From: GCA-002793235 sp965267355
GTDB lineage: Bacteria > Bacteroidota > Bacteroidia > Flavobacteriales_E > Vicingaceae
Direction of reading: 5' to 3'
DNA: 64,000 bases
Assembly: GCA_965267355.1 (NCBI GenBank)
Contig: OZ253956.1
Coordinates: forward strand, 1 to 64,000
The notes beneath the pieces were generated by a model, which was not told where the DNA came from, did no database searches, and saw only the letters and a program-made list of their open reading frames with translations. Numbering within the stretch: the stretch's first letter is position 1; every line of letters begins with the position of its first letter. Positions 51,629 to 61,627 of the stretch are shown here, one piece after another. The position numbers were made by a program, and so were the translations under genes.

Positions 51629-53452
51629 TTGAAGAGTTTTAGAAAAATACTAAAATACGCTGGAGGCTATAAGTTTTATGCTTTCTTAAACATTCTGTTT
51701 AATATACTATCAGTTACTTTTGAGTTGTTATCTATCATGCTCTTTATTCCTTTTTTAAACTTAATGTTTAATCAAGAATCTATTCCTGTAACTGCAAAAC
51801 CTGATTTTGCATACACCAAAGAATATGTAGAAGCCTACTACAACTACACCTTAGGGCAAATGGTTGAAGCTAATGATAAAGTTGCTGCTTTGTTGTTTGT
51901 TTGTATTCTAGTTGGATTGTTATTTTTTCTAAAAAACTTCTTCCGCTATTTCGCTTTGTATTACATTTCTGTTTTAAGAACAGGTGTTGTTAGAGATTTA
52001 AGAAAAAAGATACATCAAAAAACATTAGAGTTACCTCTGTCCTATTACTCTGAGCAACGTAAAGGAGACATCATGTCTAGAATGACTGCAGATGTTCAGG
52101 AAGTTGAATGGTCTATCCTCAATTCGTTAGAAATGATTTTTAGAGAACCCATTGCTATTATTTTGAGTGTTACTGTTTTGGTGGTAATGAACCCACAGCT
52201 CACCTTATTTTCTATGATATTATTACCTGTAAGTGGTTTAGCTATTGGACAACTTGGTAAGAGTTTAAGAAGGTCTTCTGTAAAAGTACAAGATCAACTA
52301 GGTGTTATTCTGTCAACCATAGAAGAAACACTTGGAGGGTTAAGAATAATTAAAGCTTTTAATGCAGAAGAACAAGTTACCAACAAATTTGACGACATCA
52401 ATGAAGCGCATACGAACCTTACCTTAAAAATGGCTCGTAAAAGAGATGCTGCTTCACCACTTAGTGAATTTTTAGGGTCAACGGTAATGGTAGCTTTAGC
52501 CTATTATGGTGGTAGCTTAGTGCTAGATGGAAGCTCATCATTCTCAGGAGCAGAGTTTTTTGGTTACATCATAGTTTTTGCAAGATTATTAAGCCCAGTA
52601 AAAGCATTCTCTTCTGCATATGCTATTGTATTAAAAGGCGCAGCTTCTGCTGATAGAATTGATGAAGTTCTTAAGGCTGAAAATAATATTACAGAGATTG
52701 ATTCTCCTCAACACATTGATGCATTTACCAAAGAGATTCATTATAAAAATATCAGTTTTGCTTATGATACCGCTAAGGTTTTAGATAACATTGACTTAAG
52801 CATTACAAAAGGTAAAACCGTTGCCTTAGTGGGTGAATCGGGTGGTGGAAAATCTACACTAGTTGATTTGTTACCTCGTTTCTATGATGTAACCGAAGGT
52901 GAATTATTGATTGATGGAGCTAACATCAAAAATCTTAGCTTAAACAATTTAAGAAGTTTAATGGGTATTGTTACCCAAGAATCAATACTATTTAACGATA
53001 CCATTTTTAACAACATTGCTTTTGGTACTGAGAAAGTTACCAAAGAAAGAGTGATTGAAGCTGCTAAAATTGCCAATGCACATGAGTTTATCTCTCAAAT
53101 GGAAAATGGTTATGATACGCGTATCGGTGACAGAGGAAGTAAACTTTCGGGTGGACAAAGACAACGTTTAAGCATTGCTCGTGCAGTACTAAAAAATCCA
53201 CCTATTTTAATATTAGATGAAGCTACTTCTGCTTTAGATACCGAATCAGAAAAATTAGTACAAGATGCCTTGTTTAAATTAATGGAAAACAGAACATCTT
53301 TGGTTATTGCTCACAGATTAAGCACCATCCAAAATGCTGATGAAATAATTGTATTACAGCAAGGTAAAATTGTAGAGCGAGGCACACACACCGAATTAAT
53401 TGCACAAAAAGGCGTTTATAAAAAACTTTCCGATTTACAGTCTTTTGATTAG
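51629..53452 (+). CDS. ABC exporter, MsbA-like fused permease/ATPase
   Basis: 607 residues from TTG 51629, 4 bp after purB. Six-TM type 1 exporter domain (about 1-330), then the ATPase with Walker A GESGGGKST (about 404), signature LSGGQRQR, Walker B ILILDEATSALD and H-loop AHRLST. Homodimeric exporters of this type flip lipid A-core or other lipids and drugs. The inserted stretch 50-85 between TM1 and TM2 is long (periplasmic). Substrate unresolved. Confidence 0.9.
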   Translation: MKSFRKILKYAGGYKFYAFLNILFNILSVTFELLSIMLFIPFLNLMFNQESIPVTAKPDFAYTKEYVEAYYNYTLGQMVEANDKVAALLFVCILVGLLFFLKNFFRYFALYYISVLRTGVVRDLRKKIHQKTLELPLSYYSEQRKGDIMSRMTADVQEVEWSILNSLEMIFREPIAIILSVTVLVVMNPQLTLFSMILLPVSGLAIGQLGKSLRRSSVKVQDQLGVILSTIEETLGGLRIIKAFNAEEQVTNKFDDINEAHTNLTLKMARKRDAASPLSEFLGSTVMVALAYYGGSLVLDGSSSFSGAEFFGYIIVFARLLSPVKAFSSAYAIVLKGAASADRIDEVLKAENNITEIDSPQHIDAFTKEIHYKNISFAYDTAKVLDNIDLSITKGKTVALVGESGGGKSTLVDLLPRFYDVTEGELLIDGANIKNLSLNNLRSLMGIVTQESILFNDTIFNNIAFGTEKVTKERVIEAAKIANAHEFISQMENGYDTRIGDRGSKLSGGQRQRLSIARAVLKNPPILILDEATSALDTESEKLVQDALFKLMENRTSLVIAHRLSTIQNADEIIVLQQGKIVERGTHTELIAQKGVYKKLSDLQSFD

Positions 53453-53493
53453 ATAAATTCTTTACTTTTAAAGCTGTACTCAAAATTAACACT

Positions 53494-53946
53494 ATGAAAA
53501 AGTTATTAGCATTATTAGGAATTTTTGGATTTATGTTCTTCATCACTTCATGTGGAGATGAAGAGGTTATTGAAGAAACAACAGAAGAAGTAGTTGAAGA
53601 ATTTGTGGATGATCCTAATGCTGAAGAAACTGCTGCTGATACTAGCTCAACAGGTGTTTACCAAGAAGAAGTAAGTGAAGAGCCACAAAGTTTACAAGAA
53701 GCTATGAGCACAAGTGATGAAATGGAACCAGAAGAAGGGGGAAGAACTTTTTGCGAGTGTGTAAAAAGAAACAAAGAGCTAGAAGATATAATGATGGCTG
53801 ATGGTACAAGTGATGAAGATTTTGACAAAGCAATGGCTGAGATGGAAGCAATGAAAACCAACGATTGTAAAATTATGTTCCCTGACCAAAGCAACGTAGA
53901 GGAAGTTGCTGCCCACAAACGCAAAGTTAAGAAGTGTTTGAAGTAG
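53494..53946 (+). CDS. Acidic lipoprotein
   Basis: 150 residues. Lipoprotein signal (MKKLLALLGIFGFMFFITSC, Cys 20), a very acidic low-complexity region (EEVIEETTEEVVEEFVDDPNAEE) and a C-terminal part with three conserved-looking Cys (FCECVKRNKEL, NDCKIMFP, KKCLK). The acidic stretch resembles the linker of the pyrophosphatase-YceI fusion in composition. Function unknown. Confidence 0.75.
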   Translation: MKKLLALLGIFGFMFFITSCGDEEVIEETTEEVVEEFVDDPNAEETAADTSSTGVYQEEVSEEPQSLQEAMSTSDEMEPEEGGRTFCECVKRNKELEDIMMADGTSDEDFDKAMAEMEAMKTNDCKIMFPDQSNVEEVAAHKRKVKKCLK

Positions 53947-54058
53947 AATATTCTTTTTTTTTAACGACTACAACAATTTAAGCATTACTATAACTATAAA
54001 AACCCAATTAAATTGATTAATTTGGGGTAAACGTATAGTACTGATAAAGAAAACTATC

Positions 54059-55759
54059 ATGAAAAAATCACTCTCTCTATTCTTGATTATTACACTATCA
54101 AAAATAATATTAGCACAAACAACATCAATACCTGACCCTAATTTTGAACAGGCATTAATTGATTTAGGATATGATTCTGTTCCAATTGATGGTGTAGTAT
54201 TAACTTCTAATATTAATACTATTACCTATTTAGACATTAGCTACACTAACTCCTCTTTAACTCCAAATTTGGCAATAACTGACATAACAGGAATAGAAGC
54301 ATTTACATCTTTAACTTATCTTGACTGTCGAGGAAAAGTTTTAACTAGCCTTAACCTTACCCAAAATACAGCCTTATTATCTTTAAAATGTTGGTTAGGT
54401 TCATTCCCTAGTATTAACCTTACTCAAAATACTGCTCTAACTCATTTAGAGCTTGAAAGTTGCGACCTAACATCTTTAGATCTTACTCAAAACATTAATT
54501 TGGAATACTTACATTGCCCATATAATCAATTGACAAGTTTAGATCTTACTCAAAATACTGTATTAAACTGGCTAGACTGTTCTGATAATTTATTAACTAA
54601 TCTAGACATTTCCCAAAATAGTAACTTAATAAACTTTAGATGCTACAACAATCAGTTAACAAGTTTAGATGTGTCAAATAATTTAAGTTTACAAAATTTA
54701 AGATGCTATGGCAATCAAATAACTAATGGGCTAGATTTATCTCAACATAGTAACTTAACATTTTTAGAGTGTCAAAATAATCTTTTATATAGTTTAAATG
54801 TTAGAAATAATAATAACATATCTTTTATTTGGTTTGATGCAACTAACAATCCTAATTTGACTTGTATTGAAGTTGATGATTCTACATGGGCTACGGCAAA
54901 CTGGTCGACTAAAATTGATGGAAATGCTTCATTTAGCACTAACTGCCCTTCAATTTGTAATCTTTCTTCAAAGTTCAACCATATAGATAACGGTAATGGT
55001 AATTATAGTTTCACCAATACTTCAATAGGAAATTTCTCACAATCTCATTGGGCTTTTGGTGATGGAAATACATCTACAATAACAAGTCTCAACCATACTT
55101 TTAATGCTAATGGCACTTTTGTGGTAACATTAACTATTAATGATTCTACTTTTGGTGGCAGTTGTTTTGATTACTTTATTGACACCATAGTTGTGACAGG
55201 CGTACCTGCTCCAGCCCAATGTACTGCTGGTTTTGTAATGTACCCAGATACTACGACTACAAATATAACTGTGGTTAATAGTTCAACCGGAACTAATTTA
55301 ACTTACTTATGGGATTTTGGTGATGGCAATACTTCAATTCTTCAAAATCCAAACTACACTTATTCAACATCAGGACCCTTTTATCTCTGTTTAACAGTAG
55401 ATGATGGAGCTGGCTGTATTAATCAATATTGTGATTCTATTGGAGAAAATGGAGTTGTATTTAAAGCTGGAGGTTTTACTATCAATGTGATTGGAACTCC
55501 TATTATAACTGAAATAGAAAATATTGAAAAATTAAGCTCAACAATAGAATTATACCCTAACCCAGTTTCAGACCAATTGTCAATCGTTAGTGATCAATTA
55601 AATATAAATGAAATTAATATTGTTGATATTTCCGGTAAAACACTTAAAACAATTTCAGACCTTGGCGTGATAGATGTATCTGATTTAACTAATGGAATTT
55701 ACTTCTTTAAAATAATGGCTGAAGAAAGAATAATAGTTAAAAAGTTTATAAAACAGTAA
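54059..55759 (+). CDS. Secreted leucine-rich-repeat/PKD protein with T9SS tail
   Basis: 566 residues: signal peptide (MKKSLSLFLIITLSKIILAQ), a leucine-rich repeat region (about 60-270) with units such as LTSLDLTQNTVLNWLDCSDN, two PKD domains (SHWAFGDGNTSTITSLNHTF and YLWDFGDGNTSILQNPNYTY), and a Por secretion tail (IELYPNPVSDQLSIVS ... DLTNGIYFFKIMAEERIIVKKF). Likely a surface-binding protein exported by the type IX system. Confidence 0.92.
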   Translation: MKKSLSLFLIITLSKIILAQTTSIPDPNFEQALIDLGYDSVPIDGVVLTSNINTITYLDISYTNSSLTPNLAITDITGIEAFTSLTYLDCRGKVLTSLNLTQNTALLSLKCWLGSFPSINLTQNTALTHLELESCDLTSLDLTQNINLEYLHCPYNQLTSLDLTQNTVLNWLDCSDNLLTNLDISQNSNLINFRCYNNQLTSLDVSNNLSLQNLRCYGNQITNGLDLSQHSNLTFLECQNNLLYSLNVRNNNNISFIWFDATNNPNLTCIEVDDSTWATANWSTKIDGNASFSTNCPSICNLSSKFNHIDNGNGNYSFTNTSIGNFSQSHWAFGDGNTSTITSLNHTFNANGTFVVTLTINDSTFGGSCFDYFIDTIVVTGVPAPAQCTAGFVMYPDTTTTNITVVNSSTGTNLTYLWDFGDGNTSILQNPNYTYSTSGPFYLCLTVDDGAGCINQYCDSIGENGVVFKAGGFTINVIGTPIITEIENIEKLSSTIELYPNPVSDQLSIVSDQLNINEINIVDISGKTLKTISDLGVIDVSDLTNGIYFFKIMAEERIIVKKFIKQ

Positions 55760-55858
55760 AAAACGATTTGCCAATATCATCTATATTTTATATTGTTTTA
55801 GCTTTATCATTTTAAACTAAAGATTAAAACAACACAAAAACATAGATTGGGCGTTAAA

Positions 55859-57283
55859 TCACTTATAAAACTGCTCACTAAAATTAACCAAATATAATTC
55901 TTTCTTTGCTCTCGTAATGGCTGTATAAAGCCAGCGTAAATACTCTAAACTTATCATTTCATCGGTTAAATAACCTTGATCTACAAAAACTGCATCCCAT
56001 TGTCCACCCTGTGATTTATGGCAGGTAACTGCATAAGCAAACTTTACTTGCAATGCCTGATAATAAGGGTTTTGACGGATTAATTCGTTCCTTTTTTTAC
56101 GATTGGGCTCATGCTCATAGTCTTCAGATACGGCATCATATAACTTCTTAAATTGTTCTCCGGTCAAAGAAGGAGCATCAGTTAATATGCTATCTAACAA
56201 TATTTTTACTTCCAAGTCTGGTTCATTAGGATAATCAACCATTCGCAATACTACATTGGCAAACCTAAAACCATACCTATTTTCCTCTCCTCTAATTTTT
56301 AATATCTCTACAATATCACCATTCGCAATAAATCCTGCTTTAGACGAATCTTGCAACCAGAAATAATTGTTCTTTACTATCATCATATAATCACCCGCAT
56401 TTAACTCGTCTTCCATCCATTTTATTCTTGCACGTATTTGTAAATTAAACTGGTTAGCATTTTTATTACTTCTGGTAATTAACATTACGTTTTCATCACC
56501 ATATTTGCTATAACAATTATCCAATTCATCTTGCAGCTCCTGCCCATTTATAATTTTAACATCAGCTTTATTTACTGATTTAAATAAGGGCAATTCTGTT
56601 TTAGTTTCAGCTATTTTGTTTCTCAAATAAGTAGCATTGCTTAAAATTTCTGAATCTTCCGATTGCCTTACTACTTCACTTAACTCATTAAACTCAATGT
56701 TAAGCCGATAGTTTTTATATAAAAAATCCTCATCTAAAGCCGGGCTAATTTCCATACCAACAGGTGGCAACTGGGCTGTATCACCAATTAATATGAGCTT
56801 ACAATTAATTCCAGAGTAAACATATTCTAACAAGTCATCTAACAAACTTTTAGCTTCTCCCCAGTTCTTTGAACTTAAACCACCTCCATCACCAATCATA
56901 CTCGCTTCATCTACTAAAAAAATGGTGTTCTGAAACTTATTTTGTTTTATCACAAATCGTGTATAACCATCACCTCCACTTCTTAACTGGTAAATCATTT
57001 TGTGTATGGTAAACGCTTGTTTTTGAGCATAATTGGCTAACACCTTAGCCGCTCTACCTGTCGGTGCCAGTAATACTGAATCGTAATTAATGTCAGGTAA
57101 AGTTTTAACCAATGCACCAACTAAAGATGTTTTTCCTGTACCTGCATATCCTTTTAACACAAAAAGATGCTTACGTACTGGCATAAAAACAAAATCAGTC
57201 AATTCGCCAATAACAGCTAATTGGTTTTTGGTGGGTTCATAACCAAAATTCTGAATAAATGATTTGTAAAAGTGATTTTGCAT
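55859..57283 (-). CDS. RecD-like AAA/UvrD-C superfamily 1 helicase
   Basis: 474 residues from ATG 57283 (MQNHFYKSFIQNFGYEPTKNQ); the upstream extension is rejected as non-homologous. Walker A GYAGTGKT (45-52), LAPTGRAAKVLANY (motif Ia), FLVDEASMIGD (Walker B), LILIGDTAQLPPVG (motif III), VVRQ (motif IV) and the UvrD_C_2 block YAVTCHKSQGGQWDAVFVD ... LYTAITRAKKELYLV. An ATP-driven DNA helicase used in repair or recombination. Confidence 0.92.
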   Translation of the reverse strand: MQNHFYKSFIQNFGYEPTKNQLAVIGELTDFVFMPVRKHLFVLKGYAGTGKTSLVGALVKTLPDINYDSVLLAPTGRAAKVLANYAQKQAFTIHKMIYQLRSGGDGYTRFVIKQNKFQNTIFLVDEASMIGDGGGLSSKNWGEAKSLLDDLLEYVYSGINCKLILIGDTAQLPPVGMEISPALDEDFLYKNYRLNIEFNELSEVVRQSEDSEILSNATYLRNKIAETKTELPLFKSVNKADVKIINGQELQDELDNCYSKYGDENVMLITRSNKNANQFNLQIRARIKWMEDELNAGDYMMIVKNNYFWLQDSSKAGFIANGDIVEILKIRGEENRYGFRFANVVLRMVDYPNEPDLEVKILLDSILTDAPSLTGEQFKKLYDAVSEDYEHEPNRKKRNELIRQNPYYQALQVKFAYAVTCHKSQGGQWDAVFVDQGYLTDEMISLEYLRWLYTAITRAKKELYLVNFSEQFYK

Positions 57284-57459
57284 AATACATACACTTCTCT
57301 TTTGGAAAAAGGAGAAGCATGTACTAAAGTAACCTTTAATGCACAATTTCTCCCTTTTGTTAATTAATAAATGTTTTTATAACATTAATTTTTTAAAATG
57401 AGTTATTATAGCATAAAAAAAATTGTAGATTTGTGGGTAATTGATTAAAAAGAAAATTT

Positions 57460-58056
57460 ATGAAAATTGGAATTCAATTAGTTTTAGCTGCCCTTGCAAT
57501 ATTTGTTGCTTACATGGTTTGGGATAGTATTGACAGTAAAATTGTTTTAACTGAAACGGTTGAAAAAAGAAATAAGGTTGTACAAGAAAGATTGGAGCAA
57601 ATAAGAGATGCTCAGGTGGAGTACAAAAAAGTGAGAGGAGAATATGCTAACTCATTTGATAAATTGAAAGATTTTTTAATGAACGATTCTATTGTTCAGG
57701 TAAAAATGGAGGGTGAAGTACCTGATAGTTTATTAGGACAAGAAGCTAAAGCTTTAGAAATGGGAATTATCAAACGTGACACAACTAAAATACCTGTGAA
57801 GAACGAATTGTTCAAAGATAACTTTGACGCAATAGTAGATTCTATGATGTATATCCCGTTTTCAGGAGGAAAACAATTTGCAATAAGAGCAGGAGAAGTA
57901 GAAAAAGGAAAAGTAAAGGTTAAAGTTTTTGAAGTTGTTGCTCACTTAACAGACATCTATAAAGGCTTAGATACTGATAACGAAGGTTACGATATGAAAG
58001 ACTCGTTAATGATTGGTTCTATGGCTGAGCCAACAACCAACGGAAATTGGAATTAG
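57460..58056 (+). CDS. Inner-membrane-anchored coiled-coil protein
   Basis: 198 residues. One N-terminal TM segment (MKIGIQLVLAALAIFVAYMVW), a coiled coil (about 30-65: VEKRNKVVQERLEQIRDAQVEYKKVRGEY) and a soluble C-terminal domain. No family named with certainty. A TAGATTTG box lies at 57426-57433. The next gene, DUF3822, follows a terminator. Confidence 0.75.
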   Translation: MKIGIQLVLAALAIFVAYMVWDSIDSKIVLTETVEKRNKVVQERLEQIRDAQVEYKKVRGEYANSFDKLKDFLMNDSIVQVKMEGEVPDSLLGQEAKALEMGIIKRDTTKIPVKNELFKDNFDAIVDSMMYIPFSGGKQFAIRAGEVEKGKVKVKVFEVVAHLTDIYKGLDTDNEGYDMKDSLMIGSMAEPTTNGNWN

Positions 58057-58089
58057 TTTTAGTTATATAATTTACAATCTATATTTACC

Positions 58090-58122
58090 AAAAAGGATGT
58101 GAAAGTTTCACATCCTTTTTTT
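58090..58122 (+). terminator. Rho-independent terminator
   Basis: AAAAAGGATGTGAAA and its complement around a single G, then a T tract; 34 bp after the stop at 58056. In practice the loop would open to 3-5 nt. Confidence 0.85.
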
Positions 58123-58138
58123 ATAACTTAGCTGCTCA

Positions 58139-59002
58139 ATGGCAACTAAACAATCAAATACCAAATTACTTGATAAATCTTTTCAAAAAAGTAAGGTTAC
58201 TGGCTATAAACTTTATGTAGAAATTAGTTATTGTTCTATCAAGCAACTTGTTTTAGATACTTCCTCTAATACTTTTATTGGGTTTCAAAAACAAGAACTT
58301 ACAAACATTAGTAACGATTTTACGCTTACCAATGAATTGAAAAAATTTGTAAAGGAAGATGAATTGTTTAATCACAACTACAAATCCGTTTATGTATCTG
58401 TAGTCAATAATCGTTCTACCTTAATACCTAATGCTATTTATAAAAGTGAACGATTAGAAAGCTATCATCACTTTAATTTTTTAATTCAAGAAGATGATAA
58501 ATTTTATGCTGATAAACTAATTAACATAAATACCCATAATGTTTACAGTATTTCTAAAAAAATAACTGATGTATTTGGTCATCTCAAAAACTTAGAATTC
58601 AAGCATTTTTCATCTTCATTAATAGAGGCCGCGCTAATAGATGCCAAGGCCAACAAAGCTCTATCTTCCATTTATGTAAATGTTTTATCTAAAAGTTTTC
58701 AGATAATCGTTATCAAAAATCAAAAATTAGAGCTTTACAATTCGTTTAACTATCAAAGCAATGAAGATTTTATTTATTACCTACTATTTGTATTAGAGCA
58801 ACTAAACATAAATAACGAAGAAGCTACCATTAAACTTTCAGGTAACATTCAAAAGAATACCAATTTATATACTGCCTTATACAAGTACATTAATACATTA
58901 AATTTTATTTCTCCTTCTGGAAATTTGAAAAAAAGTTACATATTTGAAGAAACTCCAGTTCACTTTCATCATGGTTTATTTAACCTATATTTATGCGAAT
59001 AA
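58139..59002 (+). CDS. DUF3822 family protein
   Basis: 287 residues with the actin-like ATPase pattern of DUF3822 (YKLYVEISYCSIKQLVLDTS, IYVNVLSKSFQIIVIKNQKLELYNSFNYQSNEDFIYY, in shorter conserved pieces). Typically encoded directly before rsmD in Bacteroidota, as here, with a 10-bp overlap. Function unknown. Confidence 0.88.
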   Translation: MATKQSNTKLLDKSFQKSKVTGYKLYVEISYCSIKQLVLDTSSNTFIGFQKQELTNISNDFTLTNELKKFVKEDELFNHNYKSVYVSVVNNRSTLIPNAIYKSERLESYHHFNFLIQEDDKFYADKLININTHNVYSISKKITDVFGHLKNLEFKHFSSSLIEAALIDAKANKALSSIYVNVLSKSFQIIVIKNQKLELYNSFNYQSNEDFIYYLLFVLEQLNINNEEATIKLSGNIQKNTNLYTALYKYINTLNFISPSGNLKKSYIFEETPVHFHHGLFNLYLCE

Positions 59003-59526
59003 TTAGTGGTAAATACAAAAGCAAAAGAATTTCTGCTCCAAAAAACTTACCTGTAAGACCTACCACCGATTTTGCTAAAGAAGCTTTATTTAATTTAATT
59101 AGCAATGAATACAATATTGAAGAATTATCGGTACTTGATTTATTTAGTGGTACTGGCAACATTGCATACGAATTTGCTTCAAGAGGTGCTCAAGAAATAT
59201 TATGTATTGATAAAAATTACCATTGTGTAAGTTTTATAAAAAAAACAGCTATTGAATTAGGGTTTAGCCAACTTTCTGTGTTTAAAAATGATGTAATAAA
59301 ATACTTGAAAAAATATCCTAAACCTTTCGATATTATTTTTGCTGACCCACCATATGACATGGAAAATATTGACCAAATAGTTACCTTAGTTTTTGACAAA
59401 AACCTGCTAAAAGAAAATGGCGTTTTAATAGTAGAACACGATTTTAAATGGGATTTTTCTAACAATAAAAACTTTAAGCAACACCGCAAATACGGCAACG
59501 TCAATTTTAGTATTTTTCAAAATTGA
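58993..59526 (+). CDS. rsmD: 16S rRNA (guanine966-N2)-methyltransferase
   Basis: 177 residues. MRIISGKYKSKRISAPKNLPVRPTTDFAKEALFN is the standard start region; SAM-binding VLDLFSGTGNIAYEFASRG (about 47-65), catalytic ADPPYD, then VEHDF. It methylates G966 of 16S rRNA. It overlaps DUF3822 and the MATE gene (TGATG), forming one operon. Confidence 0.93.
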   Translation: MRIISGKYKSKRISAPKNLPVRPTTDFAKEALFNLISNEYNIEELSVLDLFSGTGNIAYEFASRGAQEILCIDKNYHCVSFIKKTAIELGFSQLSVFKNDVIKYLKKYPKPFDIIFADPPYDMENIDQIVTLVFDKNLLKENGVLIVEHDFKWDFSNNKNFKQHRKYGNVNFSIFQN

Positions 59527-60857
59527 TGCCTCAAAACATTTCCTATAAAAACATATTGAGTATAGCGCTACCTATAATTATAAGTGGGGTGGCACAAAAT
59601 ATTGTAAATGTAACAGATACCATGTTTTTAGGTAGAGTTAGTAATGTTGCTTTAGGAGCAGGAGGAAATGCTGGAATTTTTTACTTCATTTTAGCAATTA
59701 CTGGAATGGGGTTTACCACTGGAGCTCAAATAATAATTGGCAGAAGAAATGGTGAACAAAATTACTCTCAAATTGGTAGCGTTTTCGATCATTGCATCTA
59801 TTTTATGGCGCCCCTTGGTATTTTATTATTCCTCTTTATTAAATTCTTATCTTCTAATTTGCTAATTCACATAACTGAATCAGAGCATATTCTAGAAGCT
59901 TCTATTCAATTTCTAGATTATAGAGCTTATGGTATTCTATTCGCATATTTTAATTTCTCCTTTATTGCTTTTTATGTTGGTATTACTAAAACCAGAATCC
60001 TTATAGTTACTACAGTTTTAATGATGTTAGTAAATGTATTTTTAGATTACACCCTGATTTTTGGTCATTTTGGATTCCCAGAAATGGGTATAGAAGGAGC
60101 CGCTTTAGCTTCTGTCTGTTCTGAAATAGTTGCGTTTATTTTCTTCTTATTATATACCTATAAACAAGTTGATAGAAAAAAATACAAGCTTTTTGCATTT
60201 GAAAAGTATAACCCCAAAGTATTTAAGCGAATACTTACTGTTGGTAGTCCTGTTATGCTACAAAATTTTTTATCACTATGCTCCTGGTTTATTTTTTTTA
60301 TGATAATCGAAAAAATAGGAGAAAGAGAATTAGCTATTTCCCATATTATAAGAAGCATCTATATGGTTCTTATGATTCCTCTATTTGGTTTTAGCTCTGC
60401 AACCAATACTTTGGTTAGCAATCTAATTGGGCAAGGCAATAGTAACTTAGTTTTACCCCTTATCAAAAAAGTGATAGGGTTAAGCCTTTTAAGTACAACT
60501 ATCGTACTATTATTTAACATTTTTCTTCCAACCGAAATGATAGGTTTTTATACTAAAGATGTGAGTCTAATTAATGAAACTATTCCCACACTAAATGTAA
60601 TTAGCGGAACAATGTTCTTTTTTTCAATCGCATTCATCCTTTTTAATGGTGTAAGTGGAACAGGTAACACAAATAAATCATTATTAATAGAATTCATCAC
60701 CATATCTATTTACTTGGCTTCTGCATATTATATAGCAATCTATCTAAAGTCATCATTAGCTATTGTATGGTGTACCGAATTTATTTACTTCTCATTACTT
60801 GGTCTTTTATCCTTCATGTATTTAAAATGGGGTAATTGGCAAAAGAAAAAAATCTAA
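59526..60857 (+). CDS. MATE-family efflux transporter
   Basis: 443 residues from ATG 59526, overlapping the rsmD stop. Twelve TM segments in two halves; MATE features SIALPIIISGVAQNIVNVTDTMFLG at the start and the matching second-half start TVGSPVMLQNFLSLCSW. Exports cationic drugs or metabolites by Na+ or H+ antiport. Followed by a VOC protein after 10 bp. Confidence 0.9.
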   Translation: MPQNISYKNILSIALPIIISGVAQNIVNVTDTMFLGRVSNVALGAGGNAGIFYFILAITGMGFTTGAQIIIGRRNGEQNYSQIGSVFDHCIYFMAPLGILLFLFIKFLSSNLLIHITESEHILEASIQFLDYRAYGILFAYFNFSFIAFYVGITKTRILIVTTVLMMLVNVFLDYTLIFGHFGFPEMGIEGAALASVCSEIVAFIFFLLYTYKQVDRKKYKLFAFEKYNPKVFKRILTVGSPVMLQNFLSLCSWFIFFMIIEKIGERELAISHIIRSIYMVLMIPLFGFSSATNTLVSNLIGQGNSNLVLPLIKKVIGLSLLSTTIVLLFNIFLPTEMIGFYTKDVSLINETIPTLNVISGTMFFFSIAFILFNGVSGTGNTNKSLLIEFITISIYLASAYYIAIYLKSSLAIVWCTEFIYFSLLGLLSFMYLKWGNWQKKKI

Positions 60858-60867
60858 ATACTTTAAC

Positions 60868-61248
60868 ATGGATAATTTATTAACGATACTTTATGTTAAA
60901 AATCAAGAGGACAGTAAACAGTTTTATGAAACATTGTTTGGACTAAAACCTACTCTACATGTTCCTGGAATGACAGAGTTTAACCTATTTGGAAATTGTG
61001 CTATTGGCTTAATGCCAGAAGAAAGTATTTCAAAAGTTATTACTCCAGCAACTACTCATCCTAAAAAAGGAAGCATGATTCCAAGATGTGAACTTTATTT
61101 TAGAGTTAATAATGCAGATAAGTATTTTAAAACAGCTATTAAATTAGGTGCAAAAAACGTTAGTAATATAGCAGAAAGAAACTGGGGAGAAAAAGTAGGC
61201 TATATTGCTGATTTTGATGGGCACATATTGGCTTTTGCCGAAAAGTAA
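60868..61248 (+). CDS. VOC (glyoxalase/bleomycin-resistance fold) family protein
   Basis: 126 residues: LLTILYVKNQEDSKQFYETLFGL at the start and GEKVGYIADFDGHILAFAEK at the end, the two beta-alpha-beta-beta-beta units of the VOC fold. Metal-site residues are only partly clear (Glu in CELYF, His in DGHIL). Substrate unknown. Cotranscribed with the MATE gene, so a resistance-linked role is conceivable. Confidence 0.85.
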   Translation: MDNLLTILYVKNQEDSKQFYETLFGLKPTLHVPGMTEFNLFGNCAIGLMPEESISKVITPATTHPKKGSMIPRCELYFRVNNADKYFKTAIKLGAKNVSNIAERNWGEKVGYIADFDGHILAFAEK

Positions 61249-61261
61249 TTACATTTGTTTA

Positions 61262-61351
61262 ATGTCTGATTCCAAATTATATTATTCCATTGGTGAAGTA
61301 GCTAAAATGTCTGATTCCAAATTATATTATTCCATTGGTGAAGTAGCTAAA
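61262..61351 (+). repeat. 45-bp perfect tandem duplication across the start of the MerR-type gene
   Basis: Units 61262-61306 and 61307-61351 are identical and each encodes MSDSKLYYSIGEVAK, beginning with ATG. The duplication is in frame. Confidence 0.95.
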
Positions 61352-61627
61352 ATGTTTGATGTAAATACATCACTCATTCGGTTTTGGGAAAAAGAGTTTG
61401 ACATCATTAAACCAAAAAAAAACAAAAAAGGAAATCGTCTTTTTACTAAAACTGACATAGATAATTTTCACATTATTTTTCATTTAGTAAAAGAACGTGG
61501 CTACACACTTGAAGGGGCAAAGAAAAAACTTAAAGACAACAAAGAAGACACTATAAAAAATACAGAGATTGTTAAATCTCTGCAAAAAATTAAAGGCTTT
61601 TTGTTAGAACTAAAAAATGAACTTTAA
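61262..61627 (+). CDS. MerR-type transcriptional regulator with duplicated N-terminus
   Basis: 121 residues from ATG 61262, or 106 from ATG 61307. MerR DNA-binding domain: YYSIGEVAKMFDVNTSLIRFWEKEFDIIKPKKNKKGNRLFTKTDI (described in parts), then a helix region ending LQKIKGFLLELKNEL. The first 15 residues occur twice because of a tandem repeat, so the second ATG probably gives the ancestral protein. A TACATTTG box (61250-61257) ends 4 bp before the first ATG. Its 3' end overlaps the convergent T9SS gene by 4 bp. Confidence 0.85.
   Translation: MSDSKLYYSIGEVAKMSDSKLYYSIGEVAKMFDVNTSLIRFWEKEFDIIKPKKNKKGNRLFTKTDIDNFHIIFHLVKERGYTLEGAKKKLKDNKEDTIKNTEIVKSLQKIKGFLLELKNEL

Noticed and set aside
53560..53640. 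Homology between the acidic lipoprotein and the pyrophosphatase linker
   Set aside because: Both are Glu/Val low-complexity stretches; similarity is compositional.
54340..54830. Regular repeats resembling a CRISPR array
   Set aside because: They are in-frame leucine-rich repeats of a secreted protein. No CRISPR array was seen in the window.
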